A DNA stretch of 64,000 bases from Companilactobacillus formosensis (GCF_005405305.1 NZ_BJDU01000010.1:32028-96027); one strand, 5' to 3'; shown: positions 45,652 to 54,915, numbered from the stretch's first letter. Translations and numbers: made by a program. Notes: a model not told the origin generated them from the letters alone.

Positions 45652-46764
45652 ATGAATGCAAAAAGAATTAAGCTTAAGGAATCCCTAAAACAATGGGCTT
45701 TTAATATTACAGATCTAAACGATGAAACCTTAACCAAATTGATTTCAAAAACTCCTTGGCTACAAAATAATTCAAAGCTATATTTAAATCCAACTGTTAA
45801 ACAATTAGGTGATTTTGCGAACCGTCTTCACATTCCTTTTGGTAATCTCCTGTTAAATGAACCACCTCAAACAGATGATATTCGGCTGGCTTTTAGAACT
45901 CAAAAGAATGCACCAGCCAATGTAAGTCTGACCGCTAGAGATATTATTTATGAAATGAAACGTAAACAAGCTTGGTTTAAAGAAGAAAGTGGCCTAACTA
46001 ACACTAAATTATCTTTCATCAATAGTGCTGCAGGATTTAATAATTATGACACTTTAGAAAAATTGACTACCTTAGTAACATTAAATCATTTTTCTACGGC
46101 TCGAGAATTATACAATGATTTGCGCAATCAACTTGCTCACTTAGGAGTTCTCAATATGCAAAAAGGGGGAGCTGGATTAGGCAATAACCGCCCACTCGAA
46201 ATAAAGGAAATGCGAGCATTTGTTTTATTAGATGAATATGCCCCACTAATCTTTATTAACCAAAAAGACAGTTATACGGCCAGAATTTTTTCATTAATTC
46301 ATGAATTCATTCATTTATTGCACGGTACTGATGAATTACTAAATGATGAAAATAATGATTTAAAGGAAGAACAAAACATAAATAAAATCACAGCTGCTTT
46401 CTTAATGCCTTCAACTTCATTCAAAAAAGTTTTTAAACGTAGTAACTATGAAATTGTAAAAACTGCACTTTATTTCAATACTAGTCCAGAAACCACCCTA
46501 ATTCGGGCAAAAGAATTAAGGCTCATCAATCAGAATACCCAAATCACGGCATTGACCTCAGCTATCGATAATAAAAAAATTACCGGTGGTAATCCTTATA
46601 ATAATGCCCTAAGTCAAAATGATAGAAGATATATGGGTGCTTTAATCTCTGCACAAGATCAAGGTCTGGTACAACCTACTCAAGCAGCCGCTTTAATTGG
46701 AATAAGTTATAAAATGCTCGATAAAACTATTGATTTCTTTAACGAACGTGAGGCTTTCGTATGA
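45652..46764 (+). CDS. ImmA/IrrE metallopeptidase with divergent HTH (antitoxin-like)
   Basis: 370 residues. Residues about 40-75 form a divergent helix-turn-helix (TVKQLGDFANRLHIPFGNLL). The core has HEFIHLLHG, the HExxH zinc site of ImmA/IrrE (M78) proteases, with following NKITAAFLMPS. Such XRE-peptidase proteins are paired with a toxin. Here a DUF4411 PIN-like gene starts at 46761, overlapping its stop as ATGA. Strong ribosome site AAAGGAGG. Role as antitoxin is inferred. Confidence 0.87.
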   Translation: MNAKRIKLKESLKQWAFNITDLNDETLTKLISKTPWLQNNSKLYLNPTVKQLGDFANRLHIPFGNLLLNEPPQTDDIRLAFRTQKNAPANVSLTARDIIYEMKRKQAWFKEESGLTNTKLSFINSAAGFNNYDTLEKLTTLVTLNHFSTARELYNDLRNQLAHLGVLNMQKGGAGLGNNRPLEIKEMRAFVLLDEYAPLIFINQKDSYTARIFSLIHEFIHLLHGTDELLNDENNDLKEEQNINKITAAFLMPSTSFKKVFKRSNYEIVKTALYFNTSPETTLIRAKELRLINQNTQITALTSAIDNKKITGGNPYNNALSQNDRRYMGALISAQDQGLVQPTQAAALIGISYKMLDKTIDFFNEREAFV

Positions 46765-47255
46765 ATGGTTATTTAATTGATTCAAATATACTAATTAATT
46801 CAAATCGCTATTACCGCCAAAAATTTTTCCCAGTAGTTTGGAATTTTTTTCTAACTATTCCAAATTTCTACATGTTAGATAGAGTTTACGATGAACTTGT
46901 TTCCAAAAAAGATGATTTATGTACTTGGACCAAAAATAACTATAAAAATAAAATTTTAATTGCTGACAGCTATACTTCTGAATATACTGATGTAGCGCAA
47001 TACCTTATTTCTTCTGGTCATTGGTCTGCTGCAGGATATCAAGAATGGACTTCCAAATATGAAAAAGCTGATCCTTGGTTAATTGCTTGTGCAATTAATA
47101 ACTCATATACAATAATTACCAATGAGAGAAATACTGGGCCAAATGGAACAACATCAGACAATGAACCTAAAATTCCATTTGTCGCCCAAGAATTTAATGT
47201 TCCAATTTTAACTTTTTGGGAATTTTTAGAAAAAAACAATTTTGTAGCTAATTAA
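46761..47255 (+). CDS. DUF4411 PIN-like toxin candidate
   Basis: 164 residues: MNGYLIDSNILINSNRYYRQ with Asp at the position of PIN-domain metal ligands, VYDELVSKKDDL (Glu), KADPWLIACAINNS (Asp) and IITNERNT. This is the DUF4411 pattern, predicted ribonuclease toxin next to ImmA/IrrE-XRE genes. Overlaps the upstream stop by 4 bp. Ends at a strong terminator. Toxicity is inferred from family and pairing. Confidence 0.85.
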   Translation: MNGYLIDSNILINSNRYYRQKFFPVVWNFFLTIPNFYMLDRVYDELVSKKDDLCTWTKNNYKNKILIADSYTSEYTDVAQYLISSGHWSAAGYQEWTSKYEKADPWLIACAINNSYTIITNERNTGPNGTTSDNEPKIPFVAQEFNVPILTFWEFLEKNNFVAN

Positions 47256-47289
47256 GCTATCTTCATCTAATTTGAAGATAGCTTTTTTC
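47254..47289 (+). terminator. Intrinsic terminator after the ImmA-DUF4411 pair
   Basis: AAGCTATCTTCA / TGAAGATAGCTT followed by T6. Confidence 0.9.
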
Positions 47290-47330
47290 TTCGTAATTTG
47301 TTATTAATCAAATATTAATAGGAAAATACT

Positions 47331-47795
47331 ATGAAGCAAAAAAAGCGAACCACTTTACAAAAATTAGGCAATGAACAAAGATTCCGTTTTTATGGGGAAT
47401 TCAAAAAATACGGTTTTAAATATACTGATTATTATAAAAAGCATGCCGTGCCAACGATCTTGTTACTCAATATTAAATTAATTAATGAAAACGACGAAAT
47501 ATTTATGACCGATCATTTGTGGTTCAACCTAACTAAAGGTTTCAAGCAATTAGGCTTATTGCATGTCGGAGATAAAGTAAGTTTCAATGGTCGAGTGGCT
47601 GAGTATACTAAAGGCTATCGAAGAAATGATAAGGATTACGACATTATTCGTCCTAGTAAAGTTAAATTAGAAGAAAATATCATCAGACCTGCATGGTATT
47701 TGGAGGAAAGTTGGGAAATGTGTAACTGCATTTATGATATGTATGCTACCGACTATGAGAGTCGAGGGATTGCTAAACCCTATTCTTTCCATTAA
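47331..47795 (+). CDS. Conserved hypothetical protein with possible OB-fold
   Basis: 154 residues. The middle part, DHLWFNLTKGFKQLGLLHVG then DKVSFNGRVAEYTKGY, has the beta-strand/loop pattern of an OB-fold nucleic-acid-binding domain (GDKVSFNGRV). Related short proteins occur in mobile elements of lactobacilli and staphylococci. Lies directly downstream of the toxin-antitoxin-like pair but with its own terminator between, so cotranscription is unlikely. Function unknown. Confidence 0.6.
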   Translation: MKQKKRTTLQKLGNEQRFRFYGEFKKYGFKYTDYYKKHAVPTILLLNIKLINENDEIFMTDHLWFNLTKGFKQLGLLHVGDKVSFNGRVAEYTKGYRRNDKDYDIIRPSKVKLEENIIRPAWYLEESWEMCNCIYDMYATDYESRGIAKPYSFH

Positions 47796-47822
47796 AAAAG
47801 GAATGCCAGTAAAGACATCCCT
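47794..47822 (-). terminator. Intrinsic terminator after the flavoprotein
   Basis: GGGATGTC / GGCATTCC hairpin (with G-U pairs), then TTTTTT on the minus strand. Confidence 0.7.
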
Positions 47823-47827
47823 TAATC

Positions 47828-49627
47828 TTAATTATTTGCTTTAATAAATTGAGCAGCTTTACGTCCTTGATGAACGATACCAGAAATAGCTGTACCTGAA
47901 CCTGGATAATAAGGTCCAATCCAACCGCCGGCATTCAACCCAGCAGCGAACAACCCACTAATTGGTTGGTTAGCGTTATCCAAAACTTGGCAGTTAACGT
48001 TGATCTTCAAACCACCGATAGCACCAAGGTTAGCTTCTCTATTCTTATGAACATAAAATGGGGCAGCCAAAATTTGAATACCTGTTCGACGACCAAATTC
48101 TGGATCTTTACCAGTAGCGGCGTTGGTGTTCCAAACGTCTAATGTATTTTGCAAATTAGCTACTGGTACATCGATCAATTCAGCCAAATCTTCAATTGAA
48201 TCAGCTTTTTGAACGTCACCTTTATCCAAATCTTTTTCCAATGATTCTTTATTCCAAGCACTACCTTTAGCAGAAAGTGATTTCTCATCAAAAATCATGT
48301 AAGTTGATCCACCGAGTTGAGCTTCTTGTTGGAAAATTGCTCGATAAGTATAGGCGTATGTGGCGTCTTCACAAACGAAACGTTGTCCCTGGCTATTAAC
48401 AAAAATCGAAGGCATCGTTGGAACACGGTCATCAGTCGCATTACCAGTCTTGTTGTCAAAATCAATCGTTCCACCCATACCAGCAACAGCAGCACCGGCC
48501 ATTTGGCCCATCTTGATTCCATCACCAGTATCAGTCACGGTTGAAAGGCAGGCGTGGTCTTGTAAGTCGTGATATTGTTGAGCATTCAAATCGTGAGCTA
48601 ATTCCTCGTTGTGGTCGATACTTGCGGTAGCCAAAATTACACCTTTGTTAGCTTTGACGTAAATATCGCCAGCTTTAGTTTGCGCTACAACACCTTTAAC
48701 TTCTTTAGTTCCGACAACTTGAATCAAGGAAACGACCGGAGCTTGATACTTGATTTTGGCTCCATTGTCCAAAGCAGTCTTTAACAAAGCTTGAGTCAAA
48801 ACAATTCCTTGACCCATACCACCACCGCCATCATAGACGTGGATTCTATCAGCGAAATCTTCATCTTTAACATAAGGAATGTGGCAGTGACCATAAACTG
48901 AACTCCACTTGATTCCCTGATCAGCTAGCCATTCGATATTCTTAGGAGCACCGTTGGCTAAATCTTTGACCAATTCTGGAGTTACACGATTTTCACCAGC
49001 AGCTAACCACAAATTAGCATGTTTTTCAGGAGTGTCATCTTGATATTTAGTAAATTCCTTTTGATATTTAGTACCAGCGGCTTGAATAACCCCACCAGAA
49101 TAGTTAGTTGTCCCACCAGGAACTCCGGCTTTTTCTAAAATCAAAACTGATAAACCATCTTGAGCAGCTTGTGCTGCAGCAGCCAATCCAGCCCCACCTG
49201 AACCAACTACTACGACGTCAGCCGAATCATCAAATTTCAAACTGTCACTATAATAAACTGGTCCTCTAGCAGGTGAAGGTTTGGGACGATTGATAGATTT
49301 ATCCTTGCCACCATCATTTGGTGCTAAGACATTAACGTCTAAAGCATCTTCTTGTGATAATTCACCACGATAAACTGCCAAGGCTTTTTCGACAGCTTTT
49401 TTAAAATTACTAGTACTGGATGAAGCACCAGAAATGGCATCAATATCCTCAGTTTGTCCAGATGTCATTTGGCTTTGCATACTTTCAATCGCTAGTTTTC
49501 CAACAGTGTTAGGAGCGATATTATCACTCTCAACTTTGGAAATCTTTCCGTCTGTAACTGTTACGATGGCAGTCACTGGTCCATGGAAACTTTGAGCGGT
49601 TCCCTTGAATGTTTGTACATTACTCAT
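47828..49627 (-). CDS. FMN- and FAD-containing fumarate-reductase-like flavoprotein
   Basis: 599 residues from ATG 49627 (GGAGG, 9-nt spacer). Residues about 1-90 form an FMN-binding domain with DAISGASSST, the ApbE flavinylation motif (D-x-x-S/T-G-A-S/T). The FAD domain follows: VVVVGSGGAGLAAAAQAAQD, and GTTNYSGGVIQAAGT, CEDATYAYTYRAIFQ, GAIGGLKINV, PGSGTAISG. No signal peptide, so cytoplasmic. Resembles flavocytochrome-c-type fumarate/urocanate/methacrylate reductases. Electron acceptor unknown. A cre-like site overlaps its start of transcription. Confidence 0.9.
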   Translation of the reverse strand: MSNVQTFKGTAQSFHGPVTAIVTVTDGKISKVESDNIAPNTVGKLAIESMQSQMTSGQTEDIDAISGASSSTSNFKKAVEKALAVYRGELSQEDALDVNVLAPNDGGKDKSINRPKPSPARGPVYYSDSLKFDDSADVVVVGSGGAGLAAAAQAAQDGLSVLILEKAGVPGGTTNYSGGVIQAAGTKYQKEFTKYQDDTPEKHANLWLAAGENRVTPELVKDLANGAPKNIEWLADQGIKWSSVYGHCHIPYVKDEDFADRIHVYDGGGGMGQGIVLTQALLKTALDNGAKIKYQAPVVSLIQVVGTKEVKGVVAQTKAGDIYVKANKGVILATASIDHNEELAHDLNAQQYHDLQDHACLSTVTDTGDGIKMGQMAGAAVAGMGGTIDFDNKTGNATDDRVPTMPSIFVNSQGQRFVCEDATYAYTYRAIFQQEAQLGGSTYMIFDEKSLSAKGSAWNKESLEKDLDKGDVQKADSIEDLAELIDVPVANLQNTLDVWNTNAATGKDPEFGRRTGIQILAAPFYVHKNREANLGAIGGLKINVNCQVLDNANQPISGLFAAGLNAGGWIGPYYPGSGTAISGIVHQGRKAAQFIKANN

Positions 49628-49647
49628 AAGCATCATCCTCCATTTTA

Positions 49648-49661
49648 TGTAATCGATTACT
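49648..49661. promoter_or_regulatory. Cre-like (CcpA/LacI) operator in flavoprotein promoter
   Basis: TGTAATCGATTACT contains the perfect palindrome GTAATCGATTAC and matches TGWAANCGNTNWCA except the last base. It lies just after TACTAT (-10) with TTACAC 18 bp upstream, a roadblock position. Binding inferred. Confidence 0.5.
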
Positions 49662-49717
49662 TAAAATAGTAGCATAACTTTTCTTCATAGTGTAATTGAT
49701 ATTGCTAAATTGCTCAC

Positions 49718-49750
49718 AAAAAAATAAGCCTCAACAATTGAGACTTATCG
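49718..49750 (-). terminator. Intrinsic terminator after SLAP/CAP gene
   Basis: AATAAG.CTCAA / TTGAG.CTTATT hairpin then T7 on the minus strand. Confidence 0.75.
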
Positions 49751-49761
49751 AAATAATTATA

Positions 49762-51075
49762 TTAACTCATGAAATCTTCTACAAGATAGTAAGTACCATT
49801 TGAGTTATAAACTCCGAGACCTACTTGAGTCATATGTGAATTCATCAAATTTGTATAATGACTTGGCGTGTAGTCTTCAGCTCTGAACGATTCCATCAAA
49901 CTTTCAGCCATTTGTGCAGGAGTTCCTGTATAACCCATAGCAATATTTTCTGCTTCATAACCTCCACCTGCTGGGAAAGCTGTAAAACAGTCACCACCGC
50001 CTGGTCTTTGATGACTAAAGTCAGTTGAAATTTCTTTAGCACGAATTTGAGCTGTATTATCTAGTGCAGCTGTTTGTGTTACTGGAGCAATTCCCCTTGT
50101 AGCACGTTCGTTATTAATTGATGTTAACAAAGCTGCTTGGATACTAGCGACATCACTCGTCGATGTAGTATTATTCGATGTTTGGTTATCATCATTAGTT
50201 GTACTATCACTATCTTTCATACCCAAATATCCAGGGAATTTAACATTAATTGTCATCGTATCAACTGGTTTATTAACTGTTATATGATCAGCACTGATAA
50301 AGTCACCTAGAGCTACTTCATAATAAACATTTCCATTAACATCTTTAATAGCTCTATCAACTTGCCATTGACTGCCATTTTTTAGAACACGGTACTTTTG
50401 AACGTCACCTTTAGTTTGTGTGAAGTACATTGGAGCATCGCCATTAACGATAGTACCAACAGCCATCGAATCATCCGTTGATGTATTGGTATTGGTATTG
50501 GTATTTTCATCATTAGAACTATCATGAACGTTGAAATTACTACTGTTACCAAAATCCGCTACATAAGTTGGTTCTGGTAAAGCCATGTTAAATGACATCT
50601 TTGTTGCATCAGCATATTCATTAGTTGAAACTTGAGCAAATAACTGACCATCTTTATTAACGATATACTTACCAACGATCCAAGCTGATCCTTTAGCTAA
50701 AGCACGACTGGACATGGCACCATCTTTACTGTTATATAAATTCAATTGAGTTGTGGTTGTTCCAACTAATTTATTTGATTGAGTCTGACCATTTAAGCTT
50801 GAATCACTAGCTTTTAAATATTCGTCAGTTGCGACTTGGTACATCGTTTGATTGTTGATCGTAACGATTTTTCCAACGGCCCAAGCTGAATTAGGCGCTA
50901 AGGCGCGATTGGTCAAAGTTTGTCCCTTACCGTTGTAAAGTAATGCGATTGAACTAGAGTGAACGGTTGCGACTGTTGAAGCCTGTGCTTTAGTTTGATT
51001 GAACATTGCTGCTCCAGTAGTAGCTACTGCCAATGCGGCGAGAACTGCTGCTGACTTTCCCATAGAAAATTTCAT
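49762..51075 (-). CDS. Secreted SLAP-domain protein with C-terminal CAP domain
   Basis: 437 residues from ATG 51075 (GGGGAG upstream). Signal peptide MKFSMGKSAAVLAALAVATT GAAMFN, then three SLAP domains separated by Asn/Thr linkers, each with YNGKGQTLTNRALAPNSAWA-like cores. A CAP (SCP/PR1) domain (residues 320-437) follows: INNERATRGIAPVTQTAALD, GYTGTPAQMAESLMES, and VGLGVYNSNGTYYLVEDFMS. SLAP binds cell-wall polymers, while CAP domains often act in adhesion or as ligand-binding domains. Intact relative of the frameshifted 39.3-kb gene. Confidence 0.9.
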   Translation of the reverse strand: MKFSMGKSAAVLAALAVATTGAAMFNQTKAQASTVATVHSSSIALLYNGKGQTLTNRALAPNSAWAVGKIVTINNQTMYQVATDEYLKASDSSLNGQTQSNKLVGTTTTQLNLYNSKDGAMSSRALAKGSAWIVGKYIVNKDGQLFAQVSTNEYADATKMSFNMALPEPTYVADFGNSSNFNVHDSSNDENTNTNTNTSTDDSMAVGTIVNGDAPMYFTQTKGDVQKYRVLKNGSQWQVDRAIKDVNGNVYYEVALGDFISADHITVNKPVDTMTINVKFPGYLGMKDSDSTTNDDNQTSNNTTSTSDVASIQAALLTSINNERATRGIAPVTQTAALDNTAQIRAKEISTDFSHQRPGGGDCFTAFPAGGGYEAENIAMGYTGTPAQMAESLMESFRAEDYTPSHYTNLMNSHMTQVGLGVYNSNGTYYLVEDFMS

Positions 51076-51161
51076 GAATATACTCTCCCCTATATTTTTT
51101 TTGATTATTAATTTAATCACGTCATTAAAAGTACTCAGTAAAAAAATTTAATTTTGGAATG

Positions 51162-52136
51162 TCATTCGTTATCGATATCTGGCATTCTGTTAGCAGTATC
51201 TTGAACTAATTGTTTTTGTTCCGATGTTGAATAGTACTTTGAAATTAAATCGTTCAAACTAACAGTATGATCAATCAGTTCAGCAGTAGCTGTCGATTCT
51301 GCATTAGGATCTTTAGTGAAATAGTGGATTGTATCACCATCAATTGTATAACCGACATTCGAAGCTGAAGTTCCGATACCAATCCAATATTTACCATTAG
51401 CAGTATAAACTCCTAGTTGACTTTCTTGAAAAACATCATCACCCGGCATAGCTAATTCGTGCACCATAACTCCAATCATTTTTGGATCAGTAACCGTTTC
51501 TTTACTGGAAGAATCATCTGTCTTTGTATCAGAAGTATCTGATGAAGCATTTGAATCAGCTTTATAATTGCCGTCAACAATGGCATCGAAGCTTTCCTTT
51601 ACCTTAGTATTCTTTGTTTCAAGTAAATTAGGCGTACCATCCCGACTCTGATCAACTAATGCAACTGGTTCACCATTATGAAAGGTGAAGAAATACGTAA
51701 TATGATTTGGAAGTGGTGGTCTAGTACCATCGTAATTATAAATGGCGACCACATTGTATGAATAATTTCCTTTACCTGTCTTACTCCAACCAATCGAACT
51801 ATTTGTTCCTTCGACACTGGCTTTCGATAAGTCATCCGGATAAGTTGTCCCTACTGAAGTCTTCAATGAATCAGCTCCATTGTATTTAACATACGATTGT
51901 TTCATTGTTGGTGCCCACTGATTGATGAAACTCTCCAATTGCTTATCTTTTGTATCATTCCACAAAGTAGTTGATTTTTGATCAGTCGTGGTTTTCTTTT
52001 TAGAATCATTCTTTTTAACTTTAGTAACTTTACTGGATTTATTAGACGTCTTAGTAGAACCAGTTTGACTATTGCTACATCCCGTCATAGATGCTATCGC
52101 AAACATGGCAGCAAAAAGTACCAGACTCTTTCTCAT
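51162..52136 (-). CDS. DUF4767-domain lipoprotein
   Basis: 324 residues. Lipobox MTGC after a signal peptide, a Lys/Thr/Ser-rich linker, then a DUF4767 domain: LWNDTKDKQLESFINQWAPT, MKQSYVKYNGADSLKTSVGT, HITYFFTFHNGEPVALVDQS. The C-terminal part (residues 220-324, MIGVMVHELAMPGDDVFQES) is a second lactobacillar extracellular domain of unknown function. Cell-surface attached. Surrounded by SLAP genes on the same strand. Confidence 0.87.
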   Translation of the reverse strand: MRKSLVLFAAMFAIASMTGCSNSQTGSTKTSNKSSKVTKVKKNDSKKKTTTDQKSTTLWNDTKDKQLESFINQWAPTMKQSYVKYNGADSLKTSVGTTYPDDLSKASVEGTNSSIGWSKTGKGNYSYNVVAIYNYDGTRPPLPNHITYFFTFHNGEPVALVDQSRDGTPNLLETKNTKVKESFDAIVDGNYKADSNASSDTSDTKTDDSSSKETVTDPKMIGVMVHELAMPGDDVFQESQLGVYTANGKYWIGIGTSASNVGYTIDGDTIHYFTKDPNAESTATAELIDHTVSLNDLISKYYSTSEQKQLVQDTANRMPDIDNE

Positions 52137-52180
52137 CTCTGATATCCCCCGTTGAATAAAATTACTTTAAAATCATTTAT

Positions 52181-52738
52181 CTAAAATCCTAATGTCGCAT
52201 AATCAGTAAAAACATAATTAACCGTTGTTATATGAATTGCACGGTTTACAGTCATATTTTTATCACTAACCCACTCATTATTGGCAATTTCATAATAAAG
52301 CTTACCTGAATCATCTTCTAGGCCACGATCTACTTTCCATTTTGAACCATTAGGTAATGTTCTTGCTTTGGGCACGTCACCCTTAGTTGTACTGTAATAA
52401 ATTGGTGCATCACCGTTAGTAACAGTACCTGTAGCCATTTCATTTCCAACATTTAATCTGGCATCGCTTTCTTTTAGATACTCATTTGTAGCAACTTGAT
52501 AATAAGTCCAACCATTAATATTTACGATATTCCCCACAAGCCAAGGTGTATTAGGTGCTAATGCACGATTGGTAATTAAATTACCTTGTAAAGTATACAA
52601 ACGAGCAACTACACCAGGATTAACAGTTGCCACATTTGCTGCAGCTTCTGTTTTTATTGAATCTAAAGTTAATGCTCCAGTGGCAGTCATTGCTATGGCA
52701 GTGGCTAAAGTAATTAATTTCTTAATTGAAATTTTCAT
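52181..52738 (-). CDS. Secreted SLAP-domain protein
   Basis: 185 residues with signal peptide MKISIKKLITLATAIAMTAT G and two SLAP-type units: VVARLYTLQGNLITNRALAP NT and ATGTVTNGDAPIYYSTTKGD VPKARTLPNGSKWKVDRG. No additional enzyme domain. Probably coats or binds the cell wall. Shares the second unit with the paralogue at 49762. Confidence 0.9.
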   Translation of the reverse strand: MKISIKKLITLATAIAMTATGALTLDSIKTEAAANVATVNPGVVARLYTLQGNLITNRALAPNTPWLVGNIVNINGWTYYQVATNEYLKESDARLNVGNEMATGTVTNGDAPIYYSTTKGDVPKARTLPNGSKWKVDRGLEDDSGKLYYEIANNEWVSDKNMTVNRAIHITTVNYVFTDYATLGF

Positions 52739-52854
52739 AACATATTCTCCCCTAAACTATAGATTTTGTATTTCACGTCGATTATACATCCATCCCCAGT
52801 CGTTTAAAAAGTACTAACATAAAAAAAATTATTCTCATTCAGGAATTAATAGTC

Positions 52855-52892
52855 AAAAAAAATACCTTTGAACTTAATCAAAGATATCTTTT
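52855..52892 (-). terminator. Intrinsic terminator after beta-lactamase-fold gene
   Basis: AAAGATA.CTTTG / CAAAG.TATTTTT hairpin on the minus strand. Confidence 0.7.
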
Positions 52893-53832
52893 AGTTATTT
52901 GAGTAATTAACTATTTTTTCTCCAGCATTCTTACCATAAACGATTTCTTGAACGTTCTTAGCGATTTCCGCAATTCTTGAGAAACCACTCAAGCCACTTT
53001 GGTTGTGTCCATCCGTCATGATAACGAGAACGTATTTTTGACCGTTTGGTAAAGTGACGATAGCCGCATCATTGTTAGTATCATCAAGAAAGCCAACTTT
53101 ATCCTGAACAGTTGTACCTGAATCAGCTTGTGCTACACCAGTTGGAATCCCTGTTCGATAAATCTGCTTGCCCATGAGATTGAGCAATTTTTGTTGATCA
53201 GATGAATTCTTAAATGAACCTGTTCCGTTTTCCAAATCTCTTAACAATAGTTCCAAACTATAACTAGTAGTTTGAGCTGCTTGTCCTTCTTGGAAAACAT
53301 TGCCGTAATAGCCTTGTTTCTTCAAGTAAGCACTGATTGTATCGGCACCATAATTATCAATTTGTTCTTCAGCGAAATCATTTTCACTATTAACAATCAT
53401 TTTTGTGAAACCAGTATTATTATCACTAGTCCAACTAAAATTGCCTGCTTGTTTTTGACCCATCAAGAAAGCTGATAAGTATAGCTTGTACGTACTAGCC
53501 GCCGTTTTGACCGTTGAAGCATTGGATTCAACTTCCAAACTACCCTCTTGATAAACTTGGTTGTACTGACTATTAGAATTACTATCGTCATTTCCTAAAT
53601 TGTAAAAACTGACACTAGCTGTTCCGTCAGCAGTCACAGTATTTAAATAGTTAGTTAGATTAGTTTTGATAATTTTGCGTTTCTTTTTAACAACTTTTGT
53701 TACTTTAGAATTGTCACTACTACTTATTGAAGCTTGTGAATTGTTGTGATAGTAACCAAATCCAGCAACTAATAAGCAAACCACTAAAAATAAACGTAAG
53801 TATTTTTTGCGTCTTCTCTTTTGAACTCTTAT
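52891..53832 (-). CDS. Membrane-anchored serine beta-lactamase-like protein
   Basis: About 313 residues. SxxK motif STYK in AASTYKLYL, a second motif NSENDFAEE (S-x-N), and DKVGFLDD in the KTG position; PBP/class-A beta-lactamase fold. A positively charged and hydrophobic N-terminus (RVQKRRRKKYLRLFLVVCLL VAGFG) suits a membrane anchor. In frame the only codon at the right distance after GAGG is ATA (53832-53830); the next usable start is GTG 53784, which would lose the charged anchor. So translation may use ATA, or the ATG was lost. Role unknown (not a proven antibiotic hydrolase). Confidence 0.75.
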   Translation of the reverse strand: MRVQKRRRKKYLRLFLVVCLLVAGFGYYHNNSQASISSSDNSKVTKVVKKKRKIIKTNLTNYLNTVTADGTASVSFYNLGNDDSNSNSQYNQVYQEGSLEVESNASTVKTAASTYKLYLSAFLMGQKQAGNFSWTSDNNTGFTKMIVNSENDFAEEQIDNYGADTISAYLKKQGYYGNVFQEGQAAQTTSYSLELLLRDLENGTGSFKNSSDQQKLLNLMGKQIYRTGIPTGVAQADSGTTVQDKVGFLDDTNNDAAIVTLPNGQKYVLVIMTDGHNQSGLSGFSRIAEIAKNVQEIVYGKNAGEKIVNYSNN

Positions 53833-53979
53833 GAGATTACCTCATTTCCTCAATTACAAATCTTTCAGTAATTCCATTATACGAGCCATTTTGAGAAATG
53901 ATTTATACGTTTTCTTTACGTTATTTTTACATTCGGGCGTTTTGTTATCGATTTGCAATAAATACTATCAATCAAAAAC

Positions 53980-54678
53980 CTAAACTTTAGATCTTACATA
54001 TCCGCTCGCTTGTGCCTCTGCTTCAGAATTGAATTTAACATAATTATCAGAACAAATTTTATAATTTTTCTGAGTTGGTAAATGGTACTTTCGACTTAGC
54101 GAATCACCTACGACGGGACCAGCATTACTATTCAAACGAACACATTTACTTGAACCATAATTTCTTTGACCATTATTATATGGATAATTAGTTCTTTGAT
54201 GATAGTTTTGATATCCTGAATTATCATATGTACGATTACCATTATTGTATGGATAGTTAGTTCTTTGATGGTAGTTTTGATATCCTGAATTGCTGTTATT
54301 TGTTTGTCCATCATTATTTGTGGTTCCATAAAAAGATGTTTGAGAACCAGAATTTTCTGAATAGTTGTTATTCGTAGTTTCACTCTCTACTGTTTCTTTT
54401 TGATTATCAGATGTTGCTAAATCATCGTTTTTTTCTTCATTATTATCAGTAGTACTATCGTCCTTTTTAGTTTCTTCTTTGGTTTTTTTGGGGAAATCCA
54501 CTTTAGATTTTTTCTTTGATTTTGGTTTTTTACTTTTTGGGGAATCATCGGTTGATTTGATTTTAGATGAAGTCACTTTTTCCTTACTAGCAGATCCCTG
54601 ATTGTTGGAACATCCTGCTAACCCCAAGAAAAATATCAAACTTAATACTATTAAACTTGCTTTCTTAAAAAAATACAT
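53980..54678 (-). CDS. Tandem-repeat lipoprotein
   Basis: 232 residues. Lipobox GLAGC; then a Lys/Ser/Thr/Glu-rich linker and two 23-residue tandem units rich in Tyr, Asn and Gln (SGYQNYHQRTNYPYNNGNRT). The C-terminal about 60 residues, CVRLNSNAGPVVGDSLSRKY HLP and YVKFNSEAEAQASGYVRSKV, resemble a small Ada-like/GYR-motif domain but lack its catalytic residues. Surface attached, function unknown. Confidence 0.75.
   Translation of the reverse strand: MYFFKKASLIVLSLIFFLGLAGCSNNQGSASKEKVTSSKIKSTDDSPKSKKPKSKKKSKVDFPKKTKEETKKDDSTTDNNEEKNDDLATSDNQKETVESETTNNNYSENSGSQTSFYGTTNNDGQTNNSNSGYQNYHQRTNYPYNNGNRTYDNSGYQNYHQRTNYPYNNGQRNYGSSKCVRLNSNAGPVVGDSLSRKYHLPTQKNYKICSDNYVKFNSEAEAQASGYVRSKV
54169..54306. 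repeat. 69-bp tandem repeat inside the lipoprotein gene
   Basis: Two units offset by 69 bp (54181 and 54250) with shared GTTCTTTGATG and AGTTTTGATATCCTGAATT blocks, giving the 23-residue protein repeat; partial similarity extends one unit further left. Confidence 0.7.
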
Positions 54679-54872
54679 AATAAAATTTTCCTCTTTTCAA
54701 TTTTGTGGTAGAGGAAATATAATTTTTCTAAATTATAAAATTCTACCTAGAAATATTTTACTCAATTAAATTGGTATATTCCATTTTAATTAGATATAAC
54801 AATTTATTTCTTTTTTAGTAAAAATATTCATCATCAAGTTCTCTTTCCTGGTGATAGAAACACTGCACCAAT

Positions 54873-54912
54873 ATTAAAAGACATCTCATTTTAAAAAGAG
54901 ATGTCTTTTAAT
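54873..54912 (-). terminator. Intrinsic terminator after Ltp-repeat gene
   Basis: AAAAGACATCTCTTTTT / AAAATGAGATGTCTTTT on the minus strand, strong and roughly symmetric. Confidence 0.85.
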
Positions 54913-54915
54913 ATT

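Noticed and set aside
52891..53784. Beta-lactamase-like protein as a true antibiotic-resistance gene
   Set aside because: Only general SxxK/SEN/KVG-like motifs are seen in a wall-associated context; such folds are common in non-resistance surface proteins.
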